Positions 18,870 to 28,569 of a stretch of DNA of 64,000 bases are shown here, in pieces. Every line of letters begins with the position of its first letter. Position 1 is the stretch's first letter. The position numbers were made by a program, and so were the translations under genes. The notes beneath the pieces were generated by a model. The model did not search any database, had not been told where the DNA came from, and saw nothing but the letters and a program-made list of their open reading frames with translations. The DNA is from Sinorhizobium chiapasense (lineage in GTDB: Bacteria; Pseudomonadota; Alphaproteobacteria; Rhizobiales; Rhizobiaceae), in the NCBI RefSeq assembly GCF_036488675.1, contig NZ_CP133151.1:372001-436000 (forward strand), in the 5' to 3' direction.

Positions 18870-20054
18870 GTCTTCATCTATCCGTGGCGACGTGGCGAGA
18901 AAGGGTGGCAAGGCTTGTGCAGTACGAGCCCCGAGACATCAGGCAGAGGCTTATCTTCATCGCGCATACCTGCTTCAACAAGGATTCCGCTTTAAGCAAA
19001 GGTAATGGAGGGTCATGGGCACGACCGAGCTGACTGCATGGAAGAAATGGGCAGGTTAAAGCCGGCTGCAGGGCGGCTTTAATTTTGGTTGATGGCCGCT
19101 ACCTACTCGCCAGGCGCCGGTGGAATCGCCGATCTGATCAATCGCCTCGCGTGAGGCGGCATATTGACTTAGACCATGCAAGTGACGTCGAGAATTGCGC
19201 CGGCTCACGTTGGCCAAGCGCAAGCGCGATTTCGGGATTCCCCTTCCAAGGGGGAGTTGAGCTGGGGTAGGCCACCAGTGCTTCAACCTTCGCGTGACCT
19301 TCTCACTCTCCTCAAGGTCCGCCACACTGAGATGATGGGAAAAAGCGCCGCCGCCCGTAGTCGAGGTCAAATGACAACCACCGCCGAAGCGCTTTACGCC
19401 TCGATCGGCTTTCATGGAATCATCCGACGTGCAGACGTCGTCGGATTTGAGTACATTCTGGTAGTGCGCAATGACAACGGTGAGCTTCGCCATCTTACTC
19501 CTGCGGCTTCTCTAAAATCGTGTCTGGTTCGCCTCCTCCGACCGGTCATGGCCGGAGGACCTGATTGAGGACGGAGCGGATTACAATCCGCGGCATCCAG
19601 CGCCGGAATCATACGCGACTATAAGGTCTGGTCGCGCGGACGGGCCTCAGTGCCCAAGCTTCGTCAATGCAGCATTACGCGAGATCGGTAAAATCGATTG
19701 TATGGATGGAATCCATTCGCGTTATAGATGATAAAACTCATATGCTTCCAAGGAAGAGCGGCGACGCCAATGCGTGCAGAGGCCGAGGAAGATTTTCCAA
19801 TCACGTGAAAGGGAGCGCCGAGAGACTGAACACCCGAGCCGGGACGCCGCGGACCCGCAGATTGCCGCCGCTATTCTGAACTTCACGTTGCGTAGTTCGA
19901 TGCACAAGCTACAGGTTGATTTTCAAAGAGCTTACATCAGCCCATAGGCTGATTCTCTGTGCGGCTTATCAATTTATAGGCTGAACGTTTTTAGGGCATT
20001 TCCGGACTGTCACCCGATGAAGCTGTCGCAGAGGCAAAGGCCTATATCAACAGG
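18870..20054. other. Intergenic region with an orphan nod box, no clear gene
   Basis: Apart from the nod box at 19684-19731 I see no recognisable gene. Open frames such as 19056-19493 (minus) and 19176-19568 (plus) overlap each other and match no family I know. Position 19992 has a stop in the frame of the following gene, whose frame is open from there, so that gene may have lost its original start. Confidence 0.5.
19684..19731 (-). promoter_or_regulatory. Nod box without an evident gene
   Basis: Reading the minus strand, the segment has the nod box features ATCTATAACGCGAATGG, then ATCCATACAATCGATTTTACC. It matches the other nod boxes here with few changes (T for A in AAACAATCG). It points towards 19.6-19.0 kb, where no known nod gene is seen. 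Confidence 0.7.
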
Positions 20055-20687
20055 ATGGACGAGCTGGGCCGAATCCCCCCTCGCCCGCTCCAACACGAAT
20101 GGCGGCACGAGCGCTACTCGTCTTATGACGGCATTGGGTACTGGGTCTCCGAGCAGATGAAAGGACATTTCAACCAGATCGTGAACCATCTCAAGTCCAC
20201 CCGTGAAGGCGCTTTGTCGCGAGCGCTAAGGGAAAAGGAACCAGATATTCTCGCGGCACTGGCCGACGGCGAAAAATTCTTCGAGATGGTGGTATCGACC
20301 TATACCCGTAAAAATCCCTACGCCCATGTCGCGATCCTCGAAACGATAGAGCCGGAAACCTTTGTCTCGGCCTGGCCAATGGCCCCGAAGTCAGGATGGT
20401 ATTGGATCGGCAGTGCGATCAACGAGCGCTACAAGTCCTCGTTTCATTCGGAAGAGCTCCGGCACGAGCGGCCGTGGGCTAGGCAGGTGGTGGCACTTCT
20501 GGAGGAAGAGGTTGAGAGGTTTCAGGGCTTTGCACGGCTTCGCCTGTCGCGGGCTATTCCCAGGTCCATAGGCGACGCTGACGATGACGACGTCGCAGCT
20601 CCGATGAACGGCACGGTCGCGTCCATCGCCAGCCAGGCCATCGCGGACCATCCGGTCACTCCGGACAACGGCGCGCCCGCAGGATAG
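20055..20687 (+). CDS. Hypothetical protein in the accessory insert
   Basis: The 210-residue protein is soluble and charged, with a run of Trp and Tyr (YSSYDGIGYWVSEQM) and an acidic, low-complexity C terminus (DADDDD). I recognise no family. The frame is open back to a stop at 19992, and the residues encoded there (SPDEAVAEAKAYINR) look like coding sequence. The true start is therefore uncertain, or the 5' end is lost. It precedes the kinase-helicase operon by about 290 bases on the same strand and could belong with it or be separate cargo. Confidence 0.5.
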   Translation: MDELGRIPPRPLQHEWRHERYSSYDGIGYWVSEQMKGHFNQIVNHLKSTREGALSRALREKEPDILAALADGEKFFEMVVSTYTRKNPYAHVAILETIEPETFVSAWPMAPKSGWYWIGSAINERYKSSFHSEELRHERPWARQVVALLEEEVERFQGFARLRLSRAIPRSIGDADDDDVAAPMNGTVASIASQAIADHPVTPDNGAPAG

Positions 20688-20980
20688 GCGCGACCGAAGC
20701 GAGCCTGGCGGCCGCGCTCAGAAACCCGCCCTTCAGCGGAACATCCGGCCAAGCTGATTTGTGGGGCAGGTAGAGGCTGATTGATGGCCTCTGCTCGTAA
20801 AGCACGGCACTGACCTTGATTGACCCTGCCCCGGCGCATGCCGCAAATTCCAGCAAATAGACCGGTCTCATCTTTCACCGACCGCTCCCAAGATCAAACT
20901 GGGGAAAGCACTCGTATTCTCTGCATTAATTCTTTTCAAAAATTGAAACTTGTGGTCGCATCACGAATGTACGCTATCTA

Positions 20981-23900
20981 TTGAGCTCTTCGGACAAGTC
21001 AGTGACCGCAGAATTGATTTCCGCCCCGATAATACTGAGCAATCGCTTTGTGTTGGCAGATGAACGGCGTGAAGGCGGGATGGGATCCATCCAGAAATCG
21101 TACGATGTTACGAACGGGAAGCACGTAGCGATCAAACGCATGCTCCTCCAAGGTGATGCGGAGCGCCAGAAGACGTCCTTTCAGCGAGAAGCGGATGCAC
21201 TCGAGAAGCTCGAACACCCAAACATCGTTTCTCTCGTTAAAGTCGAGCAGGATGCTGAAGGTCGGTGGTACCTCGCTCTTGAGTGGCTAGAGGAGACGAT
21301 CGAGGCCTATGTTCTCAGGAAAGGTGCCATCCCCTGGAACAGGTTCTACACCACCATTGGCAAACCGGTTCTGGACGCGCTTGAATTTGCACAGACACGA
21401 CATCAGATCGCCCATCGCGATCTGAACCCCCGCAATATCATGATGACGGACAAGGAGGTGCCGAAGATCACGGATTACGGGATATCGAAAGTGTTCGGTC
21501 GCGATCCCTGGATGCCGGTCGCCGGCAAGACATTCGTTGATGCACGGACACCCGGTTTCTCTCCTCTTGAGGCCGATGATGGCGTTCATACCTATGGGCG
21601 TGACTGTTTCGGCTTCGCGGCGGTTGCAGTGTATTGCCTCGTCGGACGAATAATCGAAGGTGACGCCGATCTGGGTGTCGCGCTGCACGAGGCAGCGGTT
21701 CCCGACGGCATCAGAGACGTTCTTGAAAGAGCCCTTTCAGAGGATCGGCGAAAACGACCACTAGATGCAAAGCAGCTGAGACTCGAGATCGAGGCTGTGG
21801 AAGCACGCCGAGCCGAGGATATTGGCTATAAATATCCGTGCTTCCTGGATCTGACGCCGATGGCGGAAGAGCGGTTGGCTGAAGAGACGTTGTTTGACGA
21901 TGGTGCCGCCGTTCGGAACTTTATCCTCGAAGAGCTCCACGACGTTCATGGGCTGGCATTGCATCGACACGGTGACCAGGACCCATCCAAGGCCAGCATC
22001 GACATATTCGGATCGTCATGGCGTTTTCGCGGGCGCATCGTCGGGCGGGACAAGGACACGATCGAGATCTATGAATGCCGCGAGCTGGACGTCGCCGCCG
22101 CTGCTTCGAAGCGCGAGCACACCTTACGTCTTCCGCTTCAATTTTCATTCACACCTGCGATGGATACGCTTGTCGCGGCCAGTATATTGGCGGAGATCTG
22201 GCAGCGCGTTTCCGATCACGAGGACCGCCGAAGTCAGGAACGGCAGGCGGCACGAAGCGAAAGGATCTTCAAAGCCTGGAAAGGATACCTGCGGGATCGC
22301 GTCCGCTTCGAGATCGAGCGATCGGCGGTAATGCATTTCACCAGCCGAAAAATCGACGGAAACAAGGTCACCTTCATCCTCGATAGCGCGGCGTCCGCCG
22401 ACAGCGTCGGAGAGGAGCGCCTCGTTCGGGTCGCCGGGCGTCATGTCTTCGGCACTGTGCAAAAAGTAGTCTTGGATCAGGTCGTTTTTGAGGTTCAGAG
22501 TGGCATACCTGATCTCATCCCACGCCGCGGCGAACTGCTTCTAAACACGGTGGCAGCGGAGCGGTCGCTAGCAAATCAGAACAATGCTGTGGACGGGATC
22601 ATGTATGGTCGCGCGGCGAATGAACGGCTGAAGGCCATCCTGCTTGATCCGTCGCAAGCCAAACCGCCGAACATTGTCGATCAGAAGCATTTCTCAGCGT
22701 CAAAGCTCGAGGGAGAAAAGCTTGCTGTTTTGAAACAGGCGCTCGGCACGACCGAGGTGCTTGCGATCGCTGGCCCACCAGGCACCGGCAAGACAGATCT
22801 CATTTCCGAAATCGTAGTTCGATGGTTGGATATGCATCCGGGAAAGCGAATTTTGCTTTCCTCGCAAACTCACACGGCACTCGATGAGGCCATTGAACGT
22901 ATCGCCAGATTGGTTGGCGACGGCGAGGAGATTGTCCGGATTGGACGGCCCGATGACGAGCGGATTAGCGATTTTTCCAAGCGTCTCCTGCTTGAAGAAA
23001 AGGTGAACTCCTGGGCGGAGCAGGTAAGAGGCAAAGCGCAGCAGAACCTGACCGAATGGGCTGTTGCCCAAGGCGTCGACCGTGACCTAGTCCAGCTCGG
23101 CATGCTCGTCGAAAGGCTCGTACAGACGATCGAGCGGCGCCAGGAGGTGGACCTTCTGCTTGAAGACGCGGAGCGCCTAATAGATTCGGCCGAGGAGGTT
23201 TCTGAAGGGCGTCATCGTCGTGACGAAATCGATCATGAGCTCGAAGAAAAAACCGTCGTTCTGGGCGATGAGATCACGCTTCTTAAAAACACTAGGCGAG
23301 CGTTGCGCACCGAAGAACGAGCTGTCCGTGAACAACTTCGATCCTCGGTTGATATGGGTCCGGGTATCGCAGACATCCGCGATCCCGAGGAGCTTAGAGA
23401 ATGGCAGGACCTCTACCTCCAGGGGTCGCCGGCAATAGTGTCGTGCAAGGACCGGCTCAAACTTTTGGAGGGATGGCTGCTGAAGGTCGGAAGAACAGGC
23501 GATTTCAACGCGGCTGTAGTAAATGATGCTCGTGTGATCGCAGGAACTTGTGTCGGTGTCGCCGGCGTTCGGGGTATCGAAGATGTCCAGTTCGACCTGT
23601 GCATCGTCGACGAGGCATCCAAGGCGACTGCTACCGAGATTCTTATCCCGATGTCGAAGAGCAAGAGGTGGATCGTCGTGGGCGATCCGGAGCAACTGCC
23701 GCCGTTCTTCGAAGATTTCGGAGACGAGTTGCTTGAACAGTTTGACGAGGAAGAGGATATACGTCCGACGATCTTGGATCGCTTCTTGAAGGGGCCGACG
23801 GCTTTGCCAGCGGCAAGCCGAGCGGAGATGCGCGTTCAGCATCGGATGGTTGCGCCAATCGGTGAGCTCGTCAGCCACTGCTTTTATGAAGGCAAGCTCA

Positions 23901-24454
23901 AGAGCCCGATTGAATCGCATGGACTGGATTTTTCTGCGAAGCTACCAGCACCCGTGACCTGGTACACGACGTCTGGAGAAAAGAGGCGCGAAGAGCAGCG
24001 TCATGCGAGCACGTTCGATAACGCGCTTGAAGCCCAGTGGATCAAGCGGATCCTTGACGACCTCCAGGCCACCACGGAGCAAAGCGGTGCCAAGATCACC
24101 GTCGCCGTCATCGCCGGCTATTCCCGTCAGGTCGGCCGGCTGAACCTGATGACGAGGAAGAATAGTGCAGATTGGCCGAACCTGAGCATCGTCTGCAATA
24201 CTGTCGACGCCTTCCAAGGTAAGCAGGCGGACGTCTGCATTTATTCTGTCGTGCGATCAAATCTCCGGAAACAGTTCGGCTTCCTTCGGGAAAAGCCGCG
24301 GCTGAACGTGGCATTGTCGCGCGCCAAATCCGCCCTGATCATCGTCGGCGATCATTTGTTCTGCCAGACCGCCAAAGCACCGAATCCCTTTCGGAAAGTG
24401 ATCGACTGGGTGGAGGCTCATTCCGGCAAGTGCCATCTGGGGCCGCTGCAATGA
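20981..24454 (+). CDS. Protein kinase fused to an SF1 (Upf1/DNA2-like) helicase
   Basis: This 1157-residue fusion has a Ser/Thr kinase at the N terminus: glycine loop around REGGMGS, ATP-binding lysine in VAIKRM near 50, catalytic HRDLNPRN near 145 and DYG for DFG near 164. All key residues are present. A middle region of unknown fold follows. Then comes an SF1 helicase: Walker A GPPGTGKT near 598, DEAS near 876, GDPEQLPP near 900, VDAFQGKQ near 1075 and ALSRA near 1110. A long insertion (about 680-850) looks helical. The start is a TTG. It leads an operon whose next gene overlaps by four bases. A phosphorylation-controlled nucleic-acid motor in a defence system is the likely role. Confidence 0.85.
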   Translation: MSSSDKSVTAELISAPIILSNRFVLADERREGGMGSIQKSYDVTNGKHVAIKRMLLQGDAERQKTSFQREADALEKLEHPNIVSLVKVEQDAEGRWYLALEWLEETIEAYVLRKGAIPWNRFYTTIGKPVLDALEFAQTRHQIAHRDLNPRNIMMTDKEVPKITDYGISKVFGRDPWMPVAGKTFVDARTPGFSPLEADDGVHTYGRDCFGFAAVAVYCLVGRIIEGDADLGVALHEAAVPDGIRDVLERALSEDRRKRPLDAKQLRLEIEAVEARRAEDIGYKYPCFLDLTPMAEERLAEETLFDDGAAVRNFILEELHDVHGLALHRHGDQDPSKASIDIFGSSWRFRGRIVGRDKDTIEIYECRELDVAAAASKREHTLRLPLQFSFTPAMDTLVAASILAEIWQRVSDHEDRRSQERQAARSERIFKAWKGYLRDRVRFEIERSAVMHFTSRKIDGNKVTFILDSAASADSVGEERLVRVAGRHVFGTVQKVVLDQVVFEVQSGIPDLIPRRGELLLNTVAAERSLANQNNAVDGIMYGRAANERLKAILLDPSQAKPPNIVDQKHFSASKLEGEKLAVLKQALGTTEVLAIAGPPGTGKTDLISEIVVRWLDMHPGKRILLSSQTHTALDEAIERIARLVGDGEEIVRIGRPDDERISDFSKRLLLEEKVNSWAEQVRGKAQQNLTEWAVAQGVDRDLVQLGMLVERLVQTIERRQEVDLLLEDAERLIDSAEEVSEGRHRRDEIDHELEEKTVVLGDEITLLKNTRRALRTEERAVREQLRSSVDMGPGIADIRDPEELREWQDLYLQGSPAIVSCKDRLKLLEGWLLKVGRTGDFNAAVVNDARVIAGTCVGVAGVRGIEDVQFDLCIVDEASKATATEILIPMSKSKRWIVVGDPEQLPPFFEDFGDELLEQFDEEEDIRPTILDRFLKGPTALPAASRAEMRVQHRMVAPIGELVSHCFYEGKLKSPIESHGLDFSAKLPAPVTWYTTSGEKRREEQRHASTFDNALEAQWIKRILDDLQATTEQSGAKITVAVIAGYSRQVGRLNLMTRKNSADWPNLSIVCNTVDAFQGKQADVCIYSVVRSNLRKQFGFLREKPRLNVALSRAKSALIIVGDHLFCQTAKAPNPFRKVIDWVEAHSGKCHLGPLQ

Positions 24455-25923
24455 TTTCCACTCAACGCGTAGTTCGTGAATTTGGTCTCCGTCCGGGCTT
24501 CGACTTGATCGATGTGAAGAAATGCGGGCTTCCCGTCTTCCGTCTTACCGTGGAAGCGATAACGCTCCGCCGGCAAAACCTACCGACCATCCAGGAATTC
24601 ATCTTGAAGTCGCTCATGATCGAGGATGCGGCAGCAATCGAAATCGCAGCGATGCTGGGTTTGGCAGCCAGACACGTCGAGGAAAGCCTGACACGGCTTC
24701 TGTTCGAGCAGCTCGTCTCCGAAACAACCGATCCGCTGACAAAAATCAGATATCGCCTGACCGATCTGGGAAAGGAACGGCTGGAGAGCGGGCAGAGCAG
24801 GCCGCAGGATGAGACCCTGGTATTCGACTATGACCTTCTTTTCCAATCCCCCGTCAAGCTCACCGATGCGCAGGTCGAGAGTGCGAAAGAAGCGCGGCAG
24901 GATGGAACCTTACTTCTACCCGCGGCATCTTTAGATCCTCCCAGTTTGCAGGCGCTGTCCATCAATACGCTTGGCCAGGTGGTTCGAAGGATTGGGGGGA
25001 AGGAATTCCAAAAGCAAATCCTGGGCTTACGACGCATTTTACGTCACCAGATGATGTTCCGGCCGGCCACAGGTCTCCTCTTCCGCAATCGCCTCTCCGG
25101 CGAGATGGAACTGGGAGTTATTGTCGATGACAAGTTGAGTGAGCGTCATGAAATCGAGTTTTCCAGAACCGGTGGATTGAAAAAGGCAGGGTTTATCAAG
25201 GGAAGCTGGTCAGAGGACACCAGTCGCATCAGGGCGTTTCTCGGGGCCAGCGCTTGGTCGAAGGTCGCCGATGATCAGGCAGAGGCTGTTCAGTGGAGGA
25301 TGAGAGAGCTCGGCAGAGAGAGAACCGAGCTGGTCGAGATGCATGAACGGAAGCGTCGCAGCCGCGACAAGCTCAAGGCCCACCACCTTCAGACGGTGGA
25401 AGATCTTGATCGGCAGATTGCCGCCTCGAGGGCGCAGCTTGACGGATTACCGCTCCGCTCAGTTAGTCCCTCCGAGCTAGCGACCCTGCTTCGAGACGCG
25501 CTCGAGCATACCGAGAGCGAGTTGATTTTCAGCATTGACGCGGTCGAACAGGAGGGCATGACCAGACAAGTCGTCGGCCAGCTCGGAAAAGTGGCCGAGC
25601 GCGCGGTTGTTGAAATTAGAACGAATGACCCGATAGATCCGATGCCGATCGGCGAGAAGGGAACGTTCGAGCCAGGCGTAGAACTCTGGTCGCTTGCGAA
25701 CCTCAACCGTCGGATGACGCTGGCGGAGCGAGGATCGGAGCTTCACGGACTATCCGTCGTTGTGAGAGACCGCAGGCTTGCGATCATTGCGGCGGGCTCA
25801 ATCGTAAAACCAGTGGACCGTCGACCCCACTTTCGCGTCCAGACAGCCTATGTGACGAGCGATCCCGATATTGTAGACCTTGTGCGTCAAAAGCTGGGTA
25901 GTGGAGTGCCGCTTGTCGTCTGA
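24451..25923 (+). CDS. Winged-helix protein with coiled coil and PLD-like C terminus
   Basis: The 490-residue protein has no family I can name with certainty. Residues about 40-115 look like a winged helix (helical AAAIEIAAMLGL, then RYRLTDLGKERLE). A basic coiled coil lies around 290-335. The last 150 residues resemble a phospholipase D fold: SELIFSIDA, then HGLSVVVRDRRLAIIAAGS where an HxK(x)4D(x)6GS motif would be, without the lysine. It may therefore bind nucleic acid rather than cut it. The ATG overlaps the stop of the helicase gene (ATGA), so the two are coupled. It is probably a DNA-binding or sensor subunit. Confidence 0.7.
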   Translation: MISTQRVVREFGLRPGFDLIDVKKCGLPVFRLTVEAITLRRQNLPTIQEFILKSLMIEDAAAIEIAAMLGLAARHVEESLTRLLFEQLVSETTDPLTKIRYRLTDLGKERLESGQSRPQDETLVFDYDLLFQSPVKLTDAQVESAKEARQDGTLLLPAASLDPPSLQALSINTLGQVVRRIGGKEFQKQILGLRRILRHQMMFRPATGLLFRNRLSGEMELGVIVDDKLSERHEIEFSRTGGLKKAGFIKGSWSEDTSRIRAFLGASAWSKVADDQAEAVQWRMRELGRERTELVEMHERKRRSRDKLKAHHLQTVEDLDRQIAASRAQLDGLPLRSVSPSELATLLRDALEHTESELIFSIDAVEQEGMTRQVVGQLGKVAERAVVEIRTNDPIDPMPIGEKGTFEPGVELWSLANLNRRMTLAERGSELHGLSVVVRDRRLAIIAAGSIVKPVDRRPHFRVQTAYVTSDPDIVDLVRQKLGSGVPLVV

Positions 25924-26698
25924 TATCGCAAAACTGTCCATCTCCGCCGCGACCCATAGGGGCTACGCCCGAAATGGCAATGAAGACAGCTTTCTTGTCG
26001 ATCATCGCATCGGAGGGGGCGATTTCGATCAGCTGACCACAGATTTGGTGGTAGCGTCGGACGCTGTCGTCCTCGCAATCGCTGACGGTTTGGGTGGACA
26101 TAAGGCCGGCGAGGTCGCGAGCCGTTATGCCGTAACGCAGATTTTGGCCAAGCTCGAGGAGGTAGACTTCGGTGACGATGCCTCGGTGTCGGAGCTGCTC
26201 AATTCAATCAGCCGCGGACTGCATCACCAGATGTTGGAGACACCAGCCCTGATGGGGATGGGGACGACAATCGTCATTGCGATCGTAACTGCACGATCGC
26301 TGACGTTTATCAATGTCGGTGACAGTCGCGGCTACCTGATCGACGAAAGCGGCCTGCGTCAAATCACCCATGACGATGTTCCGCCTCATCCATCGACCGC
26401 GCCGCGGCGAACGGGGGCGATCACTCAGGCCCTTGGCGGGATCTCAACTCGAACGCGGGTTATCCCTCACGTCCACCGTACCGGCCTGCCGACGGGAGAC
26501 TGGTCCATGATCCTCTGCTCTGATGGCGTGACAGATTTCGTGTCTTCGGAAGAAATCGCGAGCATAGGCCGATCGGGCCCGGCAGATGCGATGACGCTTG
26601 TCGACAGTTCCCTGCGCGCTGGCGGGGAGGACAATATTTCCGCGATCGTCGTCAGATGCTCGCCGGCTGGACACACAAACAGATCGTTCGACCGGTGA
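25913..26698 (+). CDS. PP2C-family Ser/Thr phosphatase
   Basis: The roughly 260-residue protein carries all main PP2C motifs: RNGNEDS, ADGLGGHKAGE, GDSRGYL, CSDGVTDF and GGEDN. The metal-binding aspartates are present, so it should be an active Mn/Mg-dependent phosphatase. The start is taken as the TTG at 25913 with GGAG six bases upstream; GTG at 25901 or 25880 is also possible. All overlap the end of the previous gene. It is the natural antagonist of the kinase domain of the first gene: kinase and phosphatase in one operon suggests an on/off switch. Confidence 0.85.
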   Translation: MSSDIAKLSISAATHRGYARNGNEDSFLVDHRIGGGDFDQLTTDLVVASDAVVLAIADGLGGHKAGEVASRYAVTQILAKLEEVDFGDDASVSELLNSISRGLHHQMLETPALMGMGTTIVIAIVTARSLTFINVGDSRGYLIDESGLRQITHDDVPPHPSTAPRRTGAITQALGGISTRTRVIPHVHRTGLPTGDWSMILCSDGVTDFVSSEEIASIGRSGPADAMTLVDSSLRAGGEDNISAIVVRCSPAGHTNRSFDR

Positions 26699-27801
26699 CT
26701 GGGAACTTCTACTTTGATGAAAGCGGCAACACCGGGGATCTCTGCAAGGTCGGAGCATACCCTTCTTTCGGTGGCCAACGGATGTTTTCCCTGGCCTGCA
26801 TCGGTATCGATGACATCGATGCGCTCGACTATGAAGTCGAACGGCTGAAGTCTCTCCACAGGCTACAGGGAACGGAGCTGAAATCGACACGAACGAAAGC
26901 TAAGCCGAAGTTTGTGTCTGATATCGCTCGGTTTCTGCACTCGCGAGAATGGCCTGTTTTTATCGAACTTGTCGACAAGCACTACCTGGTGATGGCAACT
27001 ATCGTCGAGCGGCTTGTCACCTTGCATCTCTCAGGGACCGAGCCATCACGCGGCGCGCACTTCGTTAAAAATACGATGGCGGATTATATCGCTCTTTACG
27101 CACCAGATGATCTCGGCCCGCTTTATGCGAAAGCTTGCCAATCCCAAAACCGTCCGGATTGTCGCAAAGTCTTCCAGCGCTTGATATGGTGGAGCCATCG
27201 CTCCCAGCGGGATCGCGATATTGCAGACGGAATCGAACGCTCGAGTCGAGCCAGCCTGAAGATCTTCGAGAAGCTGCATCCCTACGAAGCTGTCAGGAAT
27301 GTTCTCCCTATCCCCGATCTTAGCAAGCGGGACGCGAGAATCTGGCTCTTGCCCAATATCTCGTCGTTCACGACTATATATGGTCGCATCAATCGTCACG
27401 TCGGGGGAAACATGGGAAATGTGACCTTCATTCACGACGAACAGGTCCATTTCGACGAGATCATCGAGGCAAACAAAGCGCTTGCAGAGAGCCTGCGCGA
27501 TGACCTTTCGCGGGTGAAACTGCGCACGGCCGACTACAATTTCCAGTTTTCGCCGAGCCTGGCGTTTCAAAACTCCAAGGATTCGCTGGGCATACAAGCC
27601 GCGGACGTCATCGCTGGCTTCGTGTCACGCTACATCTACCAGAAACTTTGGCAACCTGAGACGGTCGATGCGGACCATGACGAGGCTTTTCACCTCATCG
27701 ACCGCTTCACGCGCTCCGGCGGCGTGACGGGCATCAACTACGTGGCACCGAAGGAACTGCTCTACGCGCTGGGTCTTTCGCCTCTCGCGAACTATGAGTA
27801 G
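26695..27801 (+). CDS. DUF3800 domain protein (predicted nuclease-like)
   Basis: The protein of about 368 residues shows the DUF3800 hallmarks: N-terminal FYFDESGNTGD and C-terminal LGIQAADVIAGF. These acidic positions suggest an RNase H-like metal site, though the biochemical activity of the family is unproven. The start is taken as the GTG at 26695, whose GTGA overlaps the phosphatase stop; an upstream ATG at 26656 is an alternative. It is last in the operon and could be the effector. DUF3800 genes are often met in defence islands. Confidence 0.8.
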   Translation: MTGNFYFDESGNTGDLCKVGAYPSFGGQRMFSLACIGIDDIDALDYEVERLKSLHRLQGTELKSTRTKAKPKFVSDIARFLHSREWPVFIELVDKHYLVMATIVERLVTLHLSGTEPSRGAHFVKNTMADYIALYAPDDLGPLYAKACQSQNRPDCRKVFQRLIWWSHRSQRDRDIADGIERSSRASLKIFEKLHPYEAVRNVLPIPDLSKRDARIWLLPNISSFTTIYGRINRHVGGNMGNVTFIHDEQVHFDEIIEANKALAESLRDDLSRVKLRTADYNFQFSPSLAFQNSKDSLGIQAADVIAGFVSRYIYQKLWQPETVDADHDEAFHLIDRFTRSGGVTGINYVAPKELLYALGLSPLANYE

Positions 27802-27879
27802 CAACATGCGCGACAATATTCGCCGAAGCGGCGCAAAGCACCCCTGTGCTGGGACTGCCCGTATGCTCCCAGATTAGCT

Positions 27880-28563
27880 CTACAACCCCAGGAACCGTCG
27901 CGCGGCGCTCATATTTGGCGCATAGCTTGCTGTTATCGTGTCCAAATCTTCGATAATCTCCGGCTTCACTAAACGGCTTTCTGTTTGATACTCCTGCGTG
28001 TTGGAAGACACAAAGACAACGGCACCCTTGTGACCAGCGCCGCGGAGATCTCGTCCGATCTGCAGATAGGACTCAAAGACAAAGCAATCCTTTGTCGACT
28101 CCTTCCCACGTCGCGCGGGCGCTCGCGCGATGTTACTTCGCGCAAATGCTCGCGAGGCAATTTCAGGATGGGCATCAATAACACTGCCGATACTCAACAG
28201 CCGCTCGACAATGGCGCGCGACCGTTGTGTCATGTCCGCAAGGTGCGACAGATCGACAGCCTTGTGCCGCCCGTAGACGCCAGAGAGCGCGTTGGCCTGA
28301 TCGATCTGTGCGATCAACCTTTGTAGTGCGTTGGTTGCTTCCGACTGGACTGCTTCGTCATGACCATCGAACTCGACGATGACCTGCGCGGCCAAAATGA
28401 TCTCAAGGTTGCCGGTCTCGGCAGCTTCAATAACCTGCAAGGCCGCTTCTCGGTCATGCCTTCGCATCGCCTCGCGCGTCGGATCGCGCATTACATCCAG
28501 AATGGAGCAAGTGTCCATGAAGAGGATCGGTATGTTCGGCGAACGTCGAACCGCAGCACCCAT
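27880..28563 (-). CDS. PIN-like domain protein (putative RNase)
   Basis: The 227-residue protein starts with a PIN-like pattern: ILFMDTCSILDVMRD with the first acidic residue, an acidic VIVEFDGHDEA, KDCFVFESYLQ in the middle and VVFVSSNTQEY near the end, where Asn/Gln replace the usual Asp. It may be a ribonuclease or a degenerate one. It lies six bases downstream of the gene at 28570, so the two form an operon. It converges on the DUF3800 gene with an 80-base gap. The two-gene unit resembles a toxin module but is larger than VapC. Confidence 0.6.
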   Translation of the reverse strand: MGAAVRRSPNIPILFMDTCSILDVMRDPTREAMRRHDREAALQVIEAAETGNLEIILAAQVIVEFDGHDEAVQSEATNALQRLIAQIDQANALSGVYGRHKAVDLSHLADMTQRSRAIVERLLSIGSVIDAHPEIASRAFARSNIARAPARRGKESTKDCFVFESYLQIGRDLRGAGHKGAVVFVSSNTQEYQTESRLVKPEIIEDLDTITASYAPNMSAARRFLGL

Positions 28564-28569
28564 GAGGAG

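Noticed and set aside
19056..19568. Overlapping frames on both strands behind the orphan nod box
   Set aside because: Neither shows a known family nor a good start; they overlap each other. Left as unassigned.
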